Assembly: GCF_900141815.1 (NCBI RefSeq)
Contig: NZ_FQYR01000003.1
Span: forward strand, 930,001 to 994,000
Reading direction: 5' to 3'
DNA from: Rubritalea squalenifaciens DSM 18772
Lineage (GTDB): Bacteria; Verrucomicrobiota; Verrucomicrobiia; Verrucomicrobiales; Akkermansiaceae
Length of the DNA stretch: 64,000 nucleotides
This document shows positions 52,330 through 60,001 of this stretch, piece by piece (within the stretch, counting starts at the first letter, position 1; every line of letters begins with the position of its first letter). A program made the position numbers and the translations under genes. Under the pieces are notes generated by a model. It saw only the letters and a program-made list of their open reading frames with translations, searched no databases and was not told the origin of the DNA.

Positions 52330-53664
52330 TTAGCCTTTCGCCAACTCTTCCAGCAGGTAGCCATTAAGCTTAATGCCCGCCTCGAAGTTTTCGACCCAGA
52401 AGTTTTCGTTAGGCGCGTGAATCTGGCAATCAGGTAGCGCAAGCCCCAGCAATAGACTGTCAGCGCCCAGGATATCCTGCATATCTTTGATAATAGGAAT
52501 ACTACCTCCCTCACGGATGAGCACGGGCTGCTTGCCAAACGCTTTCTCCAGAGCTCTTTGAGCCGCCTTGCCGTCCTCGGAGTGAGGATCACTGTAGTAT
52601 GGCTTACCGTCGTGGCCAACCACGACCTCAACTTTAACACCCTTTGGCGCATGCTTTTCGAAATGAGCCTTCACCTTCTTCTGGATATCCGCCGGATCTT
52701 GATCAGGCACCAAACGGAAGGAAAACTTAGCCATCGCCTTTGCCGGCAAGACAGTCTTAGACCCTTCACCCTGGTAACCACCGCCGACACCATTCACCTC
52801 GGCAGTTGGACGCGCCCATAAACGCTCCGCAGAAGAATACCCCGGCTCCCCGAAGGCTTCAGGAGCCCCAGTGATACGGAGCACATCCTCATCACTGACA
52901 CCCGGAATTTGAGCCCACATCTCACGCTCCCAATTTTCAAGAGGCTTCACATCGTCATAGAAACCATCAACAGCAATCTTGCCATTTTCATCGTGCAGAC
53001 TCGCCACCAATCTAGCGACAGCAGTTGCTGGATTCGCCACTGCACCACCAAAGACGCCAGAATGCAGATCACCCTTAGGACCAGTAACCAGCACCTCACA
53101 ACAGGCAATACCACGAAGTCCATAGCCCATGGTTGGCACACCTTTGGCCACCATACCTGTATCTGAGACCGCAATCACATCACACTTCAACTCATCCTTG
53201 TGAGCTTGCAGGAACGGCACAAGATTTGGACTACCAATTTCCTCTTCTCCTTCAAACAAGAAGATCAAGTTCACAGGCAACTCCCCCTTCTCCTGAAGGG
53301 TCTTCTCCACACCTAGCAAATGAGCCATGAGCTGCCCTTTATTGTCCGTAGCACCACGAGCCCAGATACGATCATCCTTAATAACCGGCTCAAATGGCGG
53401 CGTATCCCACAGCTCCACCGGATCCACAGGCTGTACGTCATAGTGACCATAAATCAGCACCGTCTTCCGGCCCTCCCGATGATCGTTTCGCGCGATCACG
53501 ATAGGATGCTTCGGCGTCTCGTGCAGCTCAACACCGAGCCCCATTCCAGTCAACTTCTGGACCAGCCAGTCGGCGCAGGCACGGACATCACCAGCATGCT
53601 CGCTGGCGGTTGAAATGCTCGGAAATCTTAGCAAAGTGAATAAATCTTCCAAATGAGAATCCAT
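52330..53664 (-). CDS. M20-family metallo-dipeptidase
   Basis: A ~444-residue dizinc peptidase of the M20 (carnosinase/PepV-like) group. VLIYGHYDVQPVDP has the first metal ligand His and Asp, WARGATDNKGQLMAHLLGVE the bridging Asp, and LIFLFEGEEEIGSPNL the catalytic Glu pair. GDLHSGVFGGAVANP marks the dimerisation domain, and the C terminus holds the last His in DCQIHAPNENF. The frame reads from 53700, but the Met at 53664 (DSHLEDLFTLLRFPSIST) matches the family N terminus. Cytoplasmic; likely cleaves dipeptides or acyl-amino acids. Confidence 0.92.
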   Translation of the reverse strand: MDSHLEDLFTLLRFPSISTASEHAGDVRACADWLVQKLTGMGLGVELHETPKHPIVIARNDHREGRKTVLIYGHYDVQPVDPVELWDTPPFEPVIKDDRIWARGATDNKGQLMAHLLGVEKTLQEKGELPVNLIFLFEGEEEIGSPNLVPFLQAHKDELKCDVIAVSDTGMVAKGVPTMGYGLRGIACCEVLVTGPKGDLHSGVFGGAVANPATAVARLVASLHDENGKIAVDGFYDDVKPLENWEREMWAQIPGVSDEDVLRITGAPEAFGEPGYSSAERLWARPTAEVNGVGGGYQGEGSKTVLPAKAMAKFSFRLVPDQDPADIQKKVKAHFEKHAPKGVKVEVVVGHDGKPYYSDPHSEDGKAAQRALEKAFGKQPVLIREGGSIPIIKDMQDILGADSLLLGLALPDCQIHAPNENFWVENFEAGIKLNGYLLEELAKG

Positions 53665-53774
53665 AGCCCATGTAATGCACCCCACTAAGGAAAAGCTCAA
53701 GCGAAATGGAGCAACAATCTAAACATAGCCCCACAAAAGGCACGTTTATTGACCTGCACCCAATCTCAACCAAC

Positions 53775-53801
53775 AAAAAAGACGCACCGTAAACCAGTGC
53801 G
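53775..53801 (-). terminator. Terminator of the YlbF-family gene
   Basis: On the minus strand, CGCAC pairs with GTGCG across a 9-nt loop and is followed by a T6 run. It is located ~30 bp after the stop codon. Confidence 0.7.
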
Positions 53802-53832
53802 CCTCTTCGTTGTAAATTTTCTGGAATGCGGA

Positions 53833-54261
53833 CTAGCAACCGCAGCCGCCGCCACCACCACCGCCACAGCAACCACCGTTAGCTGCAACAAAGTCCTCTT
53901 CATCAGGCACACGACCAAGCTCCAGAGTGAGACCGACGTACTTACCGATAGCCATCTGAAGTGTCTGAAGCTCACGCTGAGCTTCCATGAAGTTAGTAAC
54001 CACCTCATTCTTGAGAAGCTCTTCACGCGCTTCTTCGAATGCAGAGATATCGGCCTCAGAAAGCTCTACTCCAGAGCGTTGCTTGTGGTTCAACTCTTCG
54101 CCGCGCTCATGCACAGACTGATACTGAAGACGAGCTTCGTCGTTACCGAGGAACTTTTCTACACTTTCCTGAAGTGTCTTGAACTCGGATTCTTCTACGA
54201 TGGAGGAGCAAAGATCCTTGGTCTTTGCCATGATGGTGGAATCGTCTGCAATCAAACTCAT
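53833..54261 (-). CDS. YlbF/YmcA-family protein with Cys/Gly-rich tail
   Basis: A 142-residue, mostly helical cytoplasmic protein matching the Com_YlbF (YlbF/YmcA) family: IMAKTKDLCSSIVEESEFKT near the N terminus and NEVVTNFMEAQRELQTLQMA in the long last helix. In Bacillus, YlbF, YmcA and YaaT form a complex that binds Fe-S clusters and controls RNase Y-dependent mRNA maturation. Here the C terminus ends in a glycine run with four Cys (GGCCGGG to GCGC), absent from typical members and suited to metal or cluster binding. It is divergent from the nuo operon. No YaaT-like gene is nearby. Confidence 0.8.
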   Translation of the reverse strand: MSLIADDSTIMAKTKDLCSSIVEESEFKTLQESVEKFLGNDEARLQYQSVHERGEELNHKQRSGVELSEADISAFEEAREELLKNEVVTNFMEAQRELQTLQMAIGKYVGLTLELGRVPDEEDFVAANGGCCGGGGGGGCGC

Positions 54262-54381
54262 GCCCGTCGTTAACCCCGGATTTCCACTTTGGCAATAGGC
54301 GTTTTCGACAATGCCCTCATTTCCCCCGTTTTATCCACCAAGCCTTCTAAATTAGCTTGATTCATCACTGTAATGAAACGC

Positions 54382-54399
54382 TTGTGAAATTTTTCACAA
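54382..54399. promoter_or_regulatory. 18-bp palindrome in the nuoD / ylbF-like promoter region
   Basis: TTGTGAAATTTTTCACAA has perfect 8-bp arms around TT. It lies between two divergent genes, 61 bp before the nuoD start, where an operator for complex I genes would be expected. The half-site TTGTGAAA resembles dyads bound by helix-turn-helix regulators; the protein is unknown. Confidence 0.5.
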
Positions 54400-54459
54400 T
54401 CAGGCTTGTTACCTCGTGTCTTTTTTTGTTTTCTGCTGAAGTCGCAAACGATTTTATCA

Positions 54460-55722
54460 ATGACTGACTCCAAAACCACAGCATACGAGGCTCCCGACAA
54501 TGCAACAAAAACAGCGGCTGCCGTAGCCGACTACCACGCGGAGGCCGACGATATGATGGGAGAAAAGATGGTCCTAAATATGGGCCCCTCTCATCCAGCT
54601 ACTCACGGAGTACTCCGTCTCATCCTAGAACTGGACGGTGAAATCATCACCAAAGCGACTCCTGATGTAGGCTTCCTGCACCGCGGCGATGAAAAGATCG
54701 CGGAGAACATGACCTACAACCAGTTCGTTCCCTACACAGACCGCCTCGACTACCTGGCACCACTGGCGAACAACGTCGCCTATGCTTGCGCCGTCGAAAA
54801 ACTCATGGGCTGGGAACTCCCACCACGTGGCCAAGCCGTCCGTGTATTGGCTTGTGAACTTGCCCGAATTTCAGCCCACATGCTTGGAGTCGGGGTATGT
54901 GCCATGGACGTGGGCGCAATGACCGTTTTCCTCTACACCTTCAACGAGCGCGAGAAGATCTACAACCTCTGCGAACAACTGACCGGTGCCCGCTTCACCA
55001 CTTCATACACCCGTATTGGTGGTCAACTCCGAGATCTACCTGAAGGCTTCGAAGGGAGAGTTCGCACCTTCCTTGATGAATGTGACGAGCAGATCAATGA
55101 AATCGCCACCCTTCTGGATAAGAACAAGATCTTCATGAATCGCATGTGCGATGTAGGAGTCATCTCCAAGGAGGACGCCATCAGCTACGGCATCACTGGA
55201 CCGAACCTCCGTGCCTCCGGCGTTGAACGTGACCTACGCAAGGACTCCCCTTACCTCGGCTACGAGAAATACGATTTCGATGTACCAGTAGCTGAAGAAG
55301 GCGACTGCTACGCACGCTACCAGATCCGCATGGAAGAGATGCGCCAGTCCATCCGTATCATCCGCCAGGTGCTCGACAACCTTCCAGAAGGTCCAGTCAA
55401 CATCATCGATCCGAAGAGCGTCCTTCCAAACAAGGAAAAGGTCCTCATGTCCATGGAGGAGCTCATTCACCACTTTATCGTCACGACTCAGGGTATCGAT
55501 GCCCCTGAGGGCGAAGTCTATTTTGGTCATGAAAACCCGAAAGGCGAACTCGGGTTCTATATTCACTCCAAAGGTGGAGGCGTGCCGCACCGCCTCAAGA
55601 TCCGCAGCCCCTCCTTCGTCAACCTTTCTATCTGCTCGGAGCTACTTAAAGGCACCATGGTTTCAGACGTTCCCGCCATCCTGGGATCGCTGGACTTTGT
55701 GATGGGTGAATGTGACCGCTAA
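54460..55722 (+). CDS. nuoD: NADH-quinone oxidoreductase subunit D
   Basis: The 49-kDa-type subunit of complex I that helps form the quinone pocket. NMGPSHPATHGVLRL is the family hallmark (quinone-site His), and FLHRGDEKIAENMTYNQFVP, ARISAHMLGVG, GARFTTSYTRIGG and the C-terminal SLDFVMGECDR are conserved. Start placed at 54460; the frame from 54406 would add an unconserved hydrophobic stretch. First gene of the nuo cluster in this window: nuoA, nuoB and nuoC are not upstream, where a divergent gene begins instead. Confidence 0.95.
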   Translation: MTDSKTTAYEAPDNATKTAAAVADYHAEADDMMGEKMVLNMGPSHPATHGVLRLILELDGEIITKATPDVGFLHRGDEKIAENMTYNQFVPYTDRLDYLAPLANNVAYACAVEKLMGWELPPRGQAVRVLACELARISAHMLGVGVCAMDVGAMTVFLYTFNEREKIYNLCEQLTGARFTTSYTRIGGQLRDLPEGFEGRVRTFLDECDEQINEIATLLDKNKIFMNRMCDVGVISKEDAISYGITGPNLRASGVERDLRKDSPYLGYEKYDFDVPVAEEGDCYARYQIRMEEMRQSIRIIRQVLDNLPEGPVNIIDPKSVLPNKEKVLMSMEELIHHFIVTTQGIDAPEGEVYFGHENPKGELGFYIHSKGGGVPHRLKIRSPSFVNLSICSELLKGTMVSDVPAILGSLDFVMGECDR

Positions 55723-55762
55723 TCATCACGTATTTTTCAAGATTTTAGAGACAAACGATCTT

Positions 55763-56338
55763 ATGTCCCAAGACATTACGCTAGAACAAGCCGTCGCCCA
55801 CGTCCCCTCTCCTGGGGACCAGCACTTCAAGCCATTCGAGGCGAGTGCTGAAATCGAAGCACTGGCCGACGAACGCATCTCTCACTACCCAGTCAGCAAG
55901 CTCTCCGCAGTGCTGCCCCTGCTTCACATCGTACAGCATCACTTTGGCTACATTTCCAAAGAAGCAATCAGCTGGGTGGCAAACAAACTGGAGATCGAGC
56001 CGATCAAAGTTCTCTCAGTGGTTACTTTCTACCCAGGATTCCGCCAGGTAGCTCCGGGCAAGTTCCACTACCGTGTCTGCCGCACACTTTCCTGCGCCAT
56101 GGCTGGCTCCTATGAGCTGATGGACAAGATCTGTGAAATCACCGGAATCGACCGATCAACCTTGTCTCACGACAACCCGATTGCTGTGTCCCCATGCGGC
56201 AACTACTCAGTGGAATTCGCTGAGTGCCTCGCCTCCTGTGGTTCTGCTCCTGTCTGCCTCGTCAACGACGATTTCCACGAGAACATTTCACCAGACGACG
56301 CCAAGTCCTTCGTCGAGAAAACTTCCGCCCAAAGCTAA
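55763..56338 (+). CDS. nuoE: NADH-quinone oxidoreductase subunit E
   Basis: The 24-kDa-type subunit carrying the N1a [2Fe-2S] cluster. The Cys ligands are CRTLSC and, about 40 residues later, CLASCG. The thioredoxin-like fold is led by SKLSAVLPLLHIVQHHFGYI, typical of NuoE. The frame is open from 55706, overlapping nuoD, but the Met at 55763 gives the expected N terminus. It is followed by nuoF 18 bp later. Confidence 0.93.
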   Translation: MSQDITLEQAVAHVPSPGDQHFKPFEASAEIEALADERISHYPVSKLSAVLPLLHIVQHHFGYISKEAISWVANKLEIEPIKVLSVVTFYPGFRQVAPGKFHYRVCRTLSCAMAGSYELMDKICEITGIDRSTLSHDNPIAVSPCGNYSVEFAECLASCGSAPVCLVNDDFHENISPDDAKSFVEKTSAQS

Positions 56339-56356
56339 CACTGACCTTACGCACCA

Positions 56357-57751
56357 ATGTCAGAAATCAAATATCTTCCAGGCAAAGAGCCTCATCCTGC
56401 TGAGCACCGCTTGATCTTCAAAAATATCGATCGCGAAGGCTGGGATACCTCTATCGAGACCTACATGGCAGACGGCGGCTACGACCAGCTTAAGAAAGCG
56501 GTCGAAATGGAACCTTCCGCCATCACTGATGAAGTTAAGAAATCTGGTCTCCGCGGACGTGGTGGCGCAGGCTTCCCGACGGGTGTCAAGTGGGGCTTCA
56601 TCCCACCTAACAACACCAAGCCTGTCTACCTGATCTGCAACTGCGACGAATCCGAGCCTGGCACCTTCAAGGACCGCTACATCGTCCACCAAGATCCACA
56701 CCAGCTCATCGAAGGCATGGTCATTTCCGCTTTTGCGGTGGGCGCCCATACCGCCTTCATTTATATGCGTGAGGAATTCCCCGCTGCCGCCATTATCATG
56801 GAGAAGGCGATCGAGGAAGCACGCGCGAAAGGTTTTGTCGGCAAAAACATTCTCGGTACCGGGTTCGATCTCGAAATCTGGGTACACCGTGGTGCGGCAG
56901 CCTACATCTGCGGCGAGGAAACCGGCCTGATCGAGTCTCTCGAAGGCAAGCGCCCATACCCACGCATCAAGCCCCCCTATTTCCCGGCAGCTCTCGGCCT
57001 CTACATGGCTCCTACCATCGTGAACAACGTCGAGTCCCTCTGCCACGTAAAGCACATCCTCGAGATGGGCGGCGACGAATACGCTAAGCTCGGTGTCGAA
57101 CGAAACACTGGCACTCGTATTCTTTGCGTCTCTGGTGACGTGAAAAAGCCCGGTTACTACGAAGTACAGGTCGGCAAGATCACCATGGGTGAACTGCTCA
57201 ATGACATCTGTGGAGGTCCCAAGGACGGCAGAAAGTTCAAGGCCGTCATTCCCGGTGGTTCCTCATCCAAAATTCTCCGTTGTGACGAGACATTTAAACT
57301 AGGCCGTGGCGATGATGCCAAGGAGATCTCCTTCTGGGATATCCAGATGGATTTCGACACTCTAGCAGCCTGCGGCTCTATGGCGGGCTCTGGCGGCGTG
57401 ATCGTTCTCGACGATTCGCGTAAAATGTCTTGGGTGCTCAACAACATCAACCACTTCTACGCTCACGAGTCTTGCGGCCAGTGTACTCCATGCCGTGAGG
57501 GTAACGGCTGGATGAAGAAAATTTCTGACCGACTCGTCACAGGCAAGGCAAATCCAGAAGACATCAAGACTCTGGAAGAAGTCGCCTATCAGATCGACGG
57601 CAAGACCGTCTGCGCCTTCGGTGAAGCTTCCTCATGGCCTGTCGAGGCCATCATCGCCAAGTTCCGCGACGAGCTTCTCGAAGACACCTCCGAAGACAAT
57701 CACTACCTCTCCAAAGAACAGCTCCAAAGGGAATTATATCTGAAGAAATAA
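56357..57751 (+). CDS. nuoF: NADH-quinone oxidoreductase subunit F
   Basis: The 51-kDa-type, NADH-oxidising subunit with FMN and cluster N3. GLRGRGGAGFPTGVKWGF is the FMN/NADH site, NCDESEPGTFKDRYI is conserved, and SCGQCTPCREG provides three of the [4Fe-4S] Cys ligands. The 464 residues are normal. Only ~24 bp beyond its stop begin the heptamer repeats of the first four-helix-bundle element, before nuoG. Confidence 0.96.
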   Translation: MSEIKYLPGKEPHPAEHRLIFKNIDREGWDTSIETYMADGGYDQLKKAVEMEPSAITDEVKKSGLRGRGGAGFPTGVKWGFIPPNNTKPVYLICNCDESEPGTFKDRYIVHQDPHQLIEGMVISAFAVGAHTAFIYMREEFPAAAIIMEKAIEEARAKGFVGKNILGTGFDLEIWVHRGAAAYICGEETGLIESLEGKRPYPRIKPPYFPAALGLYMAPTIVNNVESLCHVKHILEMGGDEYAKLGVERNTGTRILCVSGDVKKPGYYEVQVGKITMGELLNDICGGPKDGRKFKAVIPGGSSSKILRCDETFKLGRGDDAKEISFWDIQMDFDTLAACGSMAGSGGVIVLDDSRKMSWVLNNINHFYAHESCGQCTPCREGNGWMKKISDRLVTGKANPEDIKTLEEVAYQIDGKTVCAFGEASSWPVEAIIAKFRDELLEDTSEDNHYLSKEQLQRELYLKK

Positions 57752-57774
57752 CAACCTACACATCAGCACTAACC

Positions 57775-58191
57775 GTAGCAAGTAGCAGGTAGGAAGTAGC
57801 TAAACAATGGAAGCCGCAAAGACATACAGAGACCTCAAAGTTTGGGAACGAGCACACGCATTCGTTCTTGAAGTCTATGCGCTCACAAAATTCTTCCCTG
57901 AAGACGAAAAGTACGGGCTCACCTCTCAATTACGTAGAGCGGCAATCTCAGTCCCCTCAAACATTGCTGAAGGATTTAGCCGATGGAATAACGAGGACAA
58001 ACTAAGATTTTATAACATTGCTGAAGCCTCTCTAGCCGAAGCTGACTATCAGTTGCTTTTAGCTAAAGATTTGAAGTATGCAGATCCAGTCATTGCTCAT
58101 AATCTCGCAGAAGAGACCAAACGGCTACTAACCAATTTCATCAAATCAATACGCCAGTATTGATAGCTACCAGCTACTCCCTACTAGCTAC
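57775..58191 (+). mobile_element. Heptamer-flanked four-helix-bundle element 1
   Basis: Left arm 57775-57802: four 7-nt units of consensus GTAGCWR. Right arm 58164-58191: four units of the same kind in inverted orientation, starting right after the ORF stop codon. Read as inverted repeats in perfect register, 21 of 28 positions match (22 pairs in RNA counting one G-U). The arms enclose only the S23-type gene. No transposase and no clear target duplication are present. Mobility is inferred, because three such units share one operon. Confidence 0.65.
57807..58163 (+). CDS. Four-helix-bundle (S23/23S-IVP-type) protein 1
   Basis: A 118-residue helical protein of the 23S rRNA intervening-sequence protein family (pfam05635-like). 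RDLKVWERAHAFVLEVYALT is helix 1, and YGLTSQLRRAAISVPSNIAE followed by GFSRW is the family signature. Family members form homopentameric four-helix bundles with a basic channel in the diversity-generating-retroelement relative Avd; no biochemical activity is established for S23 itself. The gene lies between nuoF and nuoG and is enclosed by inverted heptamer arrays. It is closely similar to the protein at 61312. No reverse transcriptase gene is nearby, so a DGR role is unlikely. Confidence 0.88.
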   Translation: MEAAKTYRDLKVWERAHAFVLEVYALTKFFPEDEKYGLTSQLRRAAISVPSNIAEGFSRWNNEDKLRFYNIAEASLAEADYQLLLAKDLKYADPVIAHNLAEETKRLLTNFIKSIRQY

Positions 58192-58209
58192 ACTCATTAC
58201 AAACCAACG

Positions 58210-59952
58210 ATGTCCGACACACCAACAACGCAGCTCCCTAAAGACCTCGCCGCCGAGAAAGGCATGGTCAACGTCCAGATTGACGGTCACTGGATCCAGG
58301 TACCGAGAGGCACCCGCATGATCGAGGCCTGCAAAATGGCTGAAAAGGAAGTCCCGCACTACTGCTACCATCCGAAGCTTTCCTCTCCGGGTAACTGCCG
58401 TATGTGTTTGGTTCAGATGGGCATGCCACCACGTCTTGCTCCAGGCCAAGAGCCTGAGTATGATGAGAAAGGCTATCAGGAAATTGGCTGGATGCCGCGC
58501 CCGGTAATCGCATGCGCGAATACGGTTGCTGAAAACATGGGTATCCGTACCCAGGGTGAGCTCGTGGAGAAGACACGTGAAGGAGTGATGGAGTTCCTCC
58601 TCATCAACCACCCGCTCGACTGCCCGATCTGCGATCAGGCCGGCGAATGCACCCTTCAGGAGTTCTCCGTCGAGCACGGCCGCGGCCAGTCCCGCTTCCT
58701 CGAAGACAAGGTCAAAAAGCCAAAGAACGTAGACATCGGCCCGCGTATCAATCTCGATGACGAGCGCTGCATCATGTGTTCACGCTGTATCCGTTTCATG
58801 GATGAAGTTGCTGACGACGCAGTTCTCGGTTTCACCGACCGAGGCACTCACACCACCCTTTCCTGCCACCCGGATCGCAAGCTTGATTCCAACTACGGCA
58901 TGAACACGATCGACCTCTGCCCGGTGGGAGCTCTTACTTCCAAAGACTTCCGCTTCCAGATGCGCGTCTGGTTCCTCAAGGAGACCAAGTCTATCGACGT
59001 CAACTGTGCTACTGGCTGTAACACCACAATCTGGACGCGCGGTAACGAAATTTACCGAGTCACTCCACGTCTCAACAACGACGTCAATTCTGAGTGGATG
59101 CCAGACTCTCACCGCCTCTCCTTCCATGAGGTACAAGGTGACAACCGCCTCACTGATCCAATGATCAAGGTCGGCCACAGCCATGAACCTACTGACTGGG
59201 ATTCCGCCCTAGAGGCAGCTGTCGATGCACTCAAGCAATTCGAGGCTTCCGAAGTCGCCGTCATTGCTTCCGCCCGCCAGACCAACGAGGAACTCTTTCT
59301 TTCCAAGACTCTCGCGGACGTGATCGGCACAACAGCTATCGCTACCGTGCCACGAACAGGTGAAGCCGATGGTAAACTTATCTCTTCTGATCGCAACCCG
59401 AACACCAACGGAGCCAAGCTCATCCTCGGCGAAAATGCCGTCAACAATCTTGGCTCTATCAAATCTGGTCTCGCAGACGGCACGATCAAAGCTCTCATCG
59501 TTCTCAATGAGGACCTCTTTGAGGCCGCTGGATTCAGCCATGAAGACTTGGGTAAGGCTGAGCTCATTATCTCTTCCCATATCATCGCAAACCCAACTGC
59601 ACACGCCAGCCACATCGTACTCCCTAGCTCCAGCTTTGCAGAGAAGCGGGGCAGCATGATCAACGTTACTGGACGTCTCCAGCGTCTAAACCAAGCGGTT
59701 CAAGCTCCTGGCAATGCCCGTGACGACTGGGAAATCATCCGCGATCTCATTCTCGCCTACACAGGTGAGAAGAATGACCTCTACATGCTTGAGGACGTCA
59801 TCAAGATCATCGCTCAGGCTGTTCCTGCATTTGAAGGCATCACTCTTTCCAAGATTGGTGACCAAGGTACTCAGCTCATCGAGACAGGAGAAAGCATTCC
59901 ACTTCTCGAACGCGAGAAGGAGCGTGTCGCCAACCGCGAAATCGTCGGCTAA
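58210..59952 (+). CDS. nuoG: NADH-quinone oxidoreductase subunit G
   Basis: The 75-kDa-type subunit with several Fe-S clusters. The ferredoxin-like N terminus has CYHPKLSSPGNCRMC and CANTVAENM; the His-Cys cluster region is HPLDCPICDQAGECTLQ; CIMCSRCIRF and CPVGALTSKDF hold the next [4Fe-4S] cluster. The molybdopterin-oxidoreductase-like C-terminal domain is short, and the whole protein (580 residues) is well below the ~700-900 of many NuoG proteins; the frame looks intact and ends naturally. It starts 19 bp after element 1. Confidence 0.94.
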   Translation: MSDTPTTQLPKDLAAEKGMVNVQIDGHWIQVPRGTRMIEACKMAEKEVPHYCYHPKLSSPGNCRMCLVQMGMPPRLAPGQEPEYDEKGYQEIGWMPRPVIACANTVAENMGIRTQGELVEKTREGVMEFLLINHPLDCPICDQAGECTLQEFSVEHGRGQSRFLEDKVKKPKNVDIGPRINLDDERCIMCSRCIRFMDEVADDAVLGFTDRGTHTTLSCHPDRKLDSNYGMNTIDLCPVGALTSKDFRFQMRVWFLKETKSIDVNCATGCNTTIWTRGNEIYRVTPRLNNDVNSEWMPDSHRLSFHEVQGDNRLTDPMIKVGHSHEPTDWDSALEAAVDALKQFEASEVAVIASARQTNEELFLSKTLADVIGTTAIATVPRTGEADGKLISSDRNPNTNGAKLILGENAVNNLGSIKSGLADGTIKALIVLNEDLFEAAGFSHEDLGKAELIISSHIIANPTAHASHIVLPSSSFAEKRGSMINVTGRLQRLNQAVQAPGNARDDWEIIRDLILAYTGEKNDLYMLEDVIKIIAQAVPAFEGITLSKIGDQGTQLIETGESIPLLEREKERVANREIVG

Positions 59953-60001
59953 TCCATTTTATCCATCTAATTAATCCTCTCCGGTCAACTATATCGCCAC
60001 C

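Noticed and set aside
54270-54500. 76-codon minus-strand ORF between nuoD and the YlbF-like gene
   Set aside because: It overlaps the first codons of nuoD on the opposite strand and the nuo promoter palindrome, and no family was recognised. An internal start would leave only 31 codons ending 8 bp before the YlbF-like gene. It could be a small upstream ORF but the evidence is too thin.
57740-58210. Target-site duplication around element 1
   Set aside because: The bases outside the two arms were compared and no convincing duplicated sequence was found, so transposon-type insertion is not shown.
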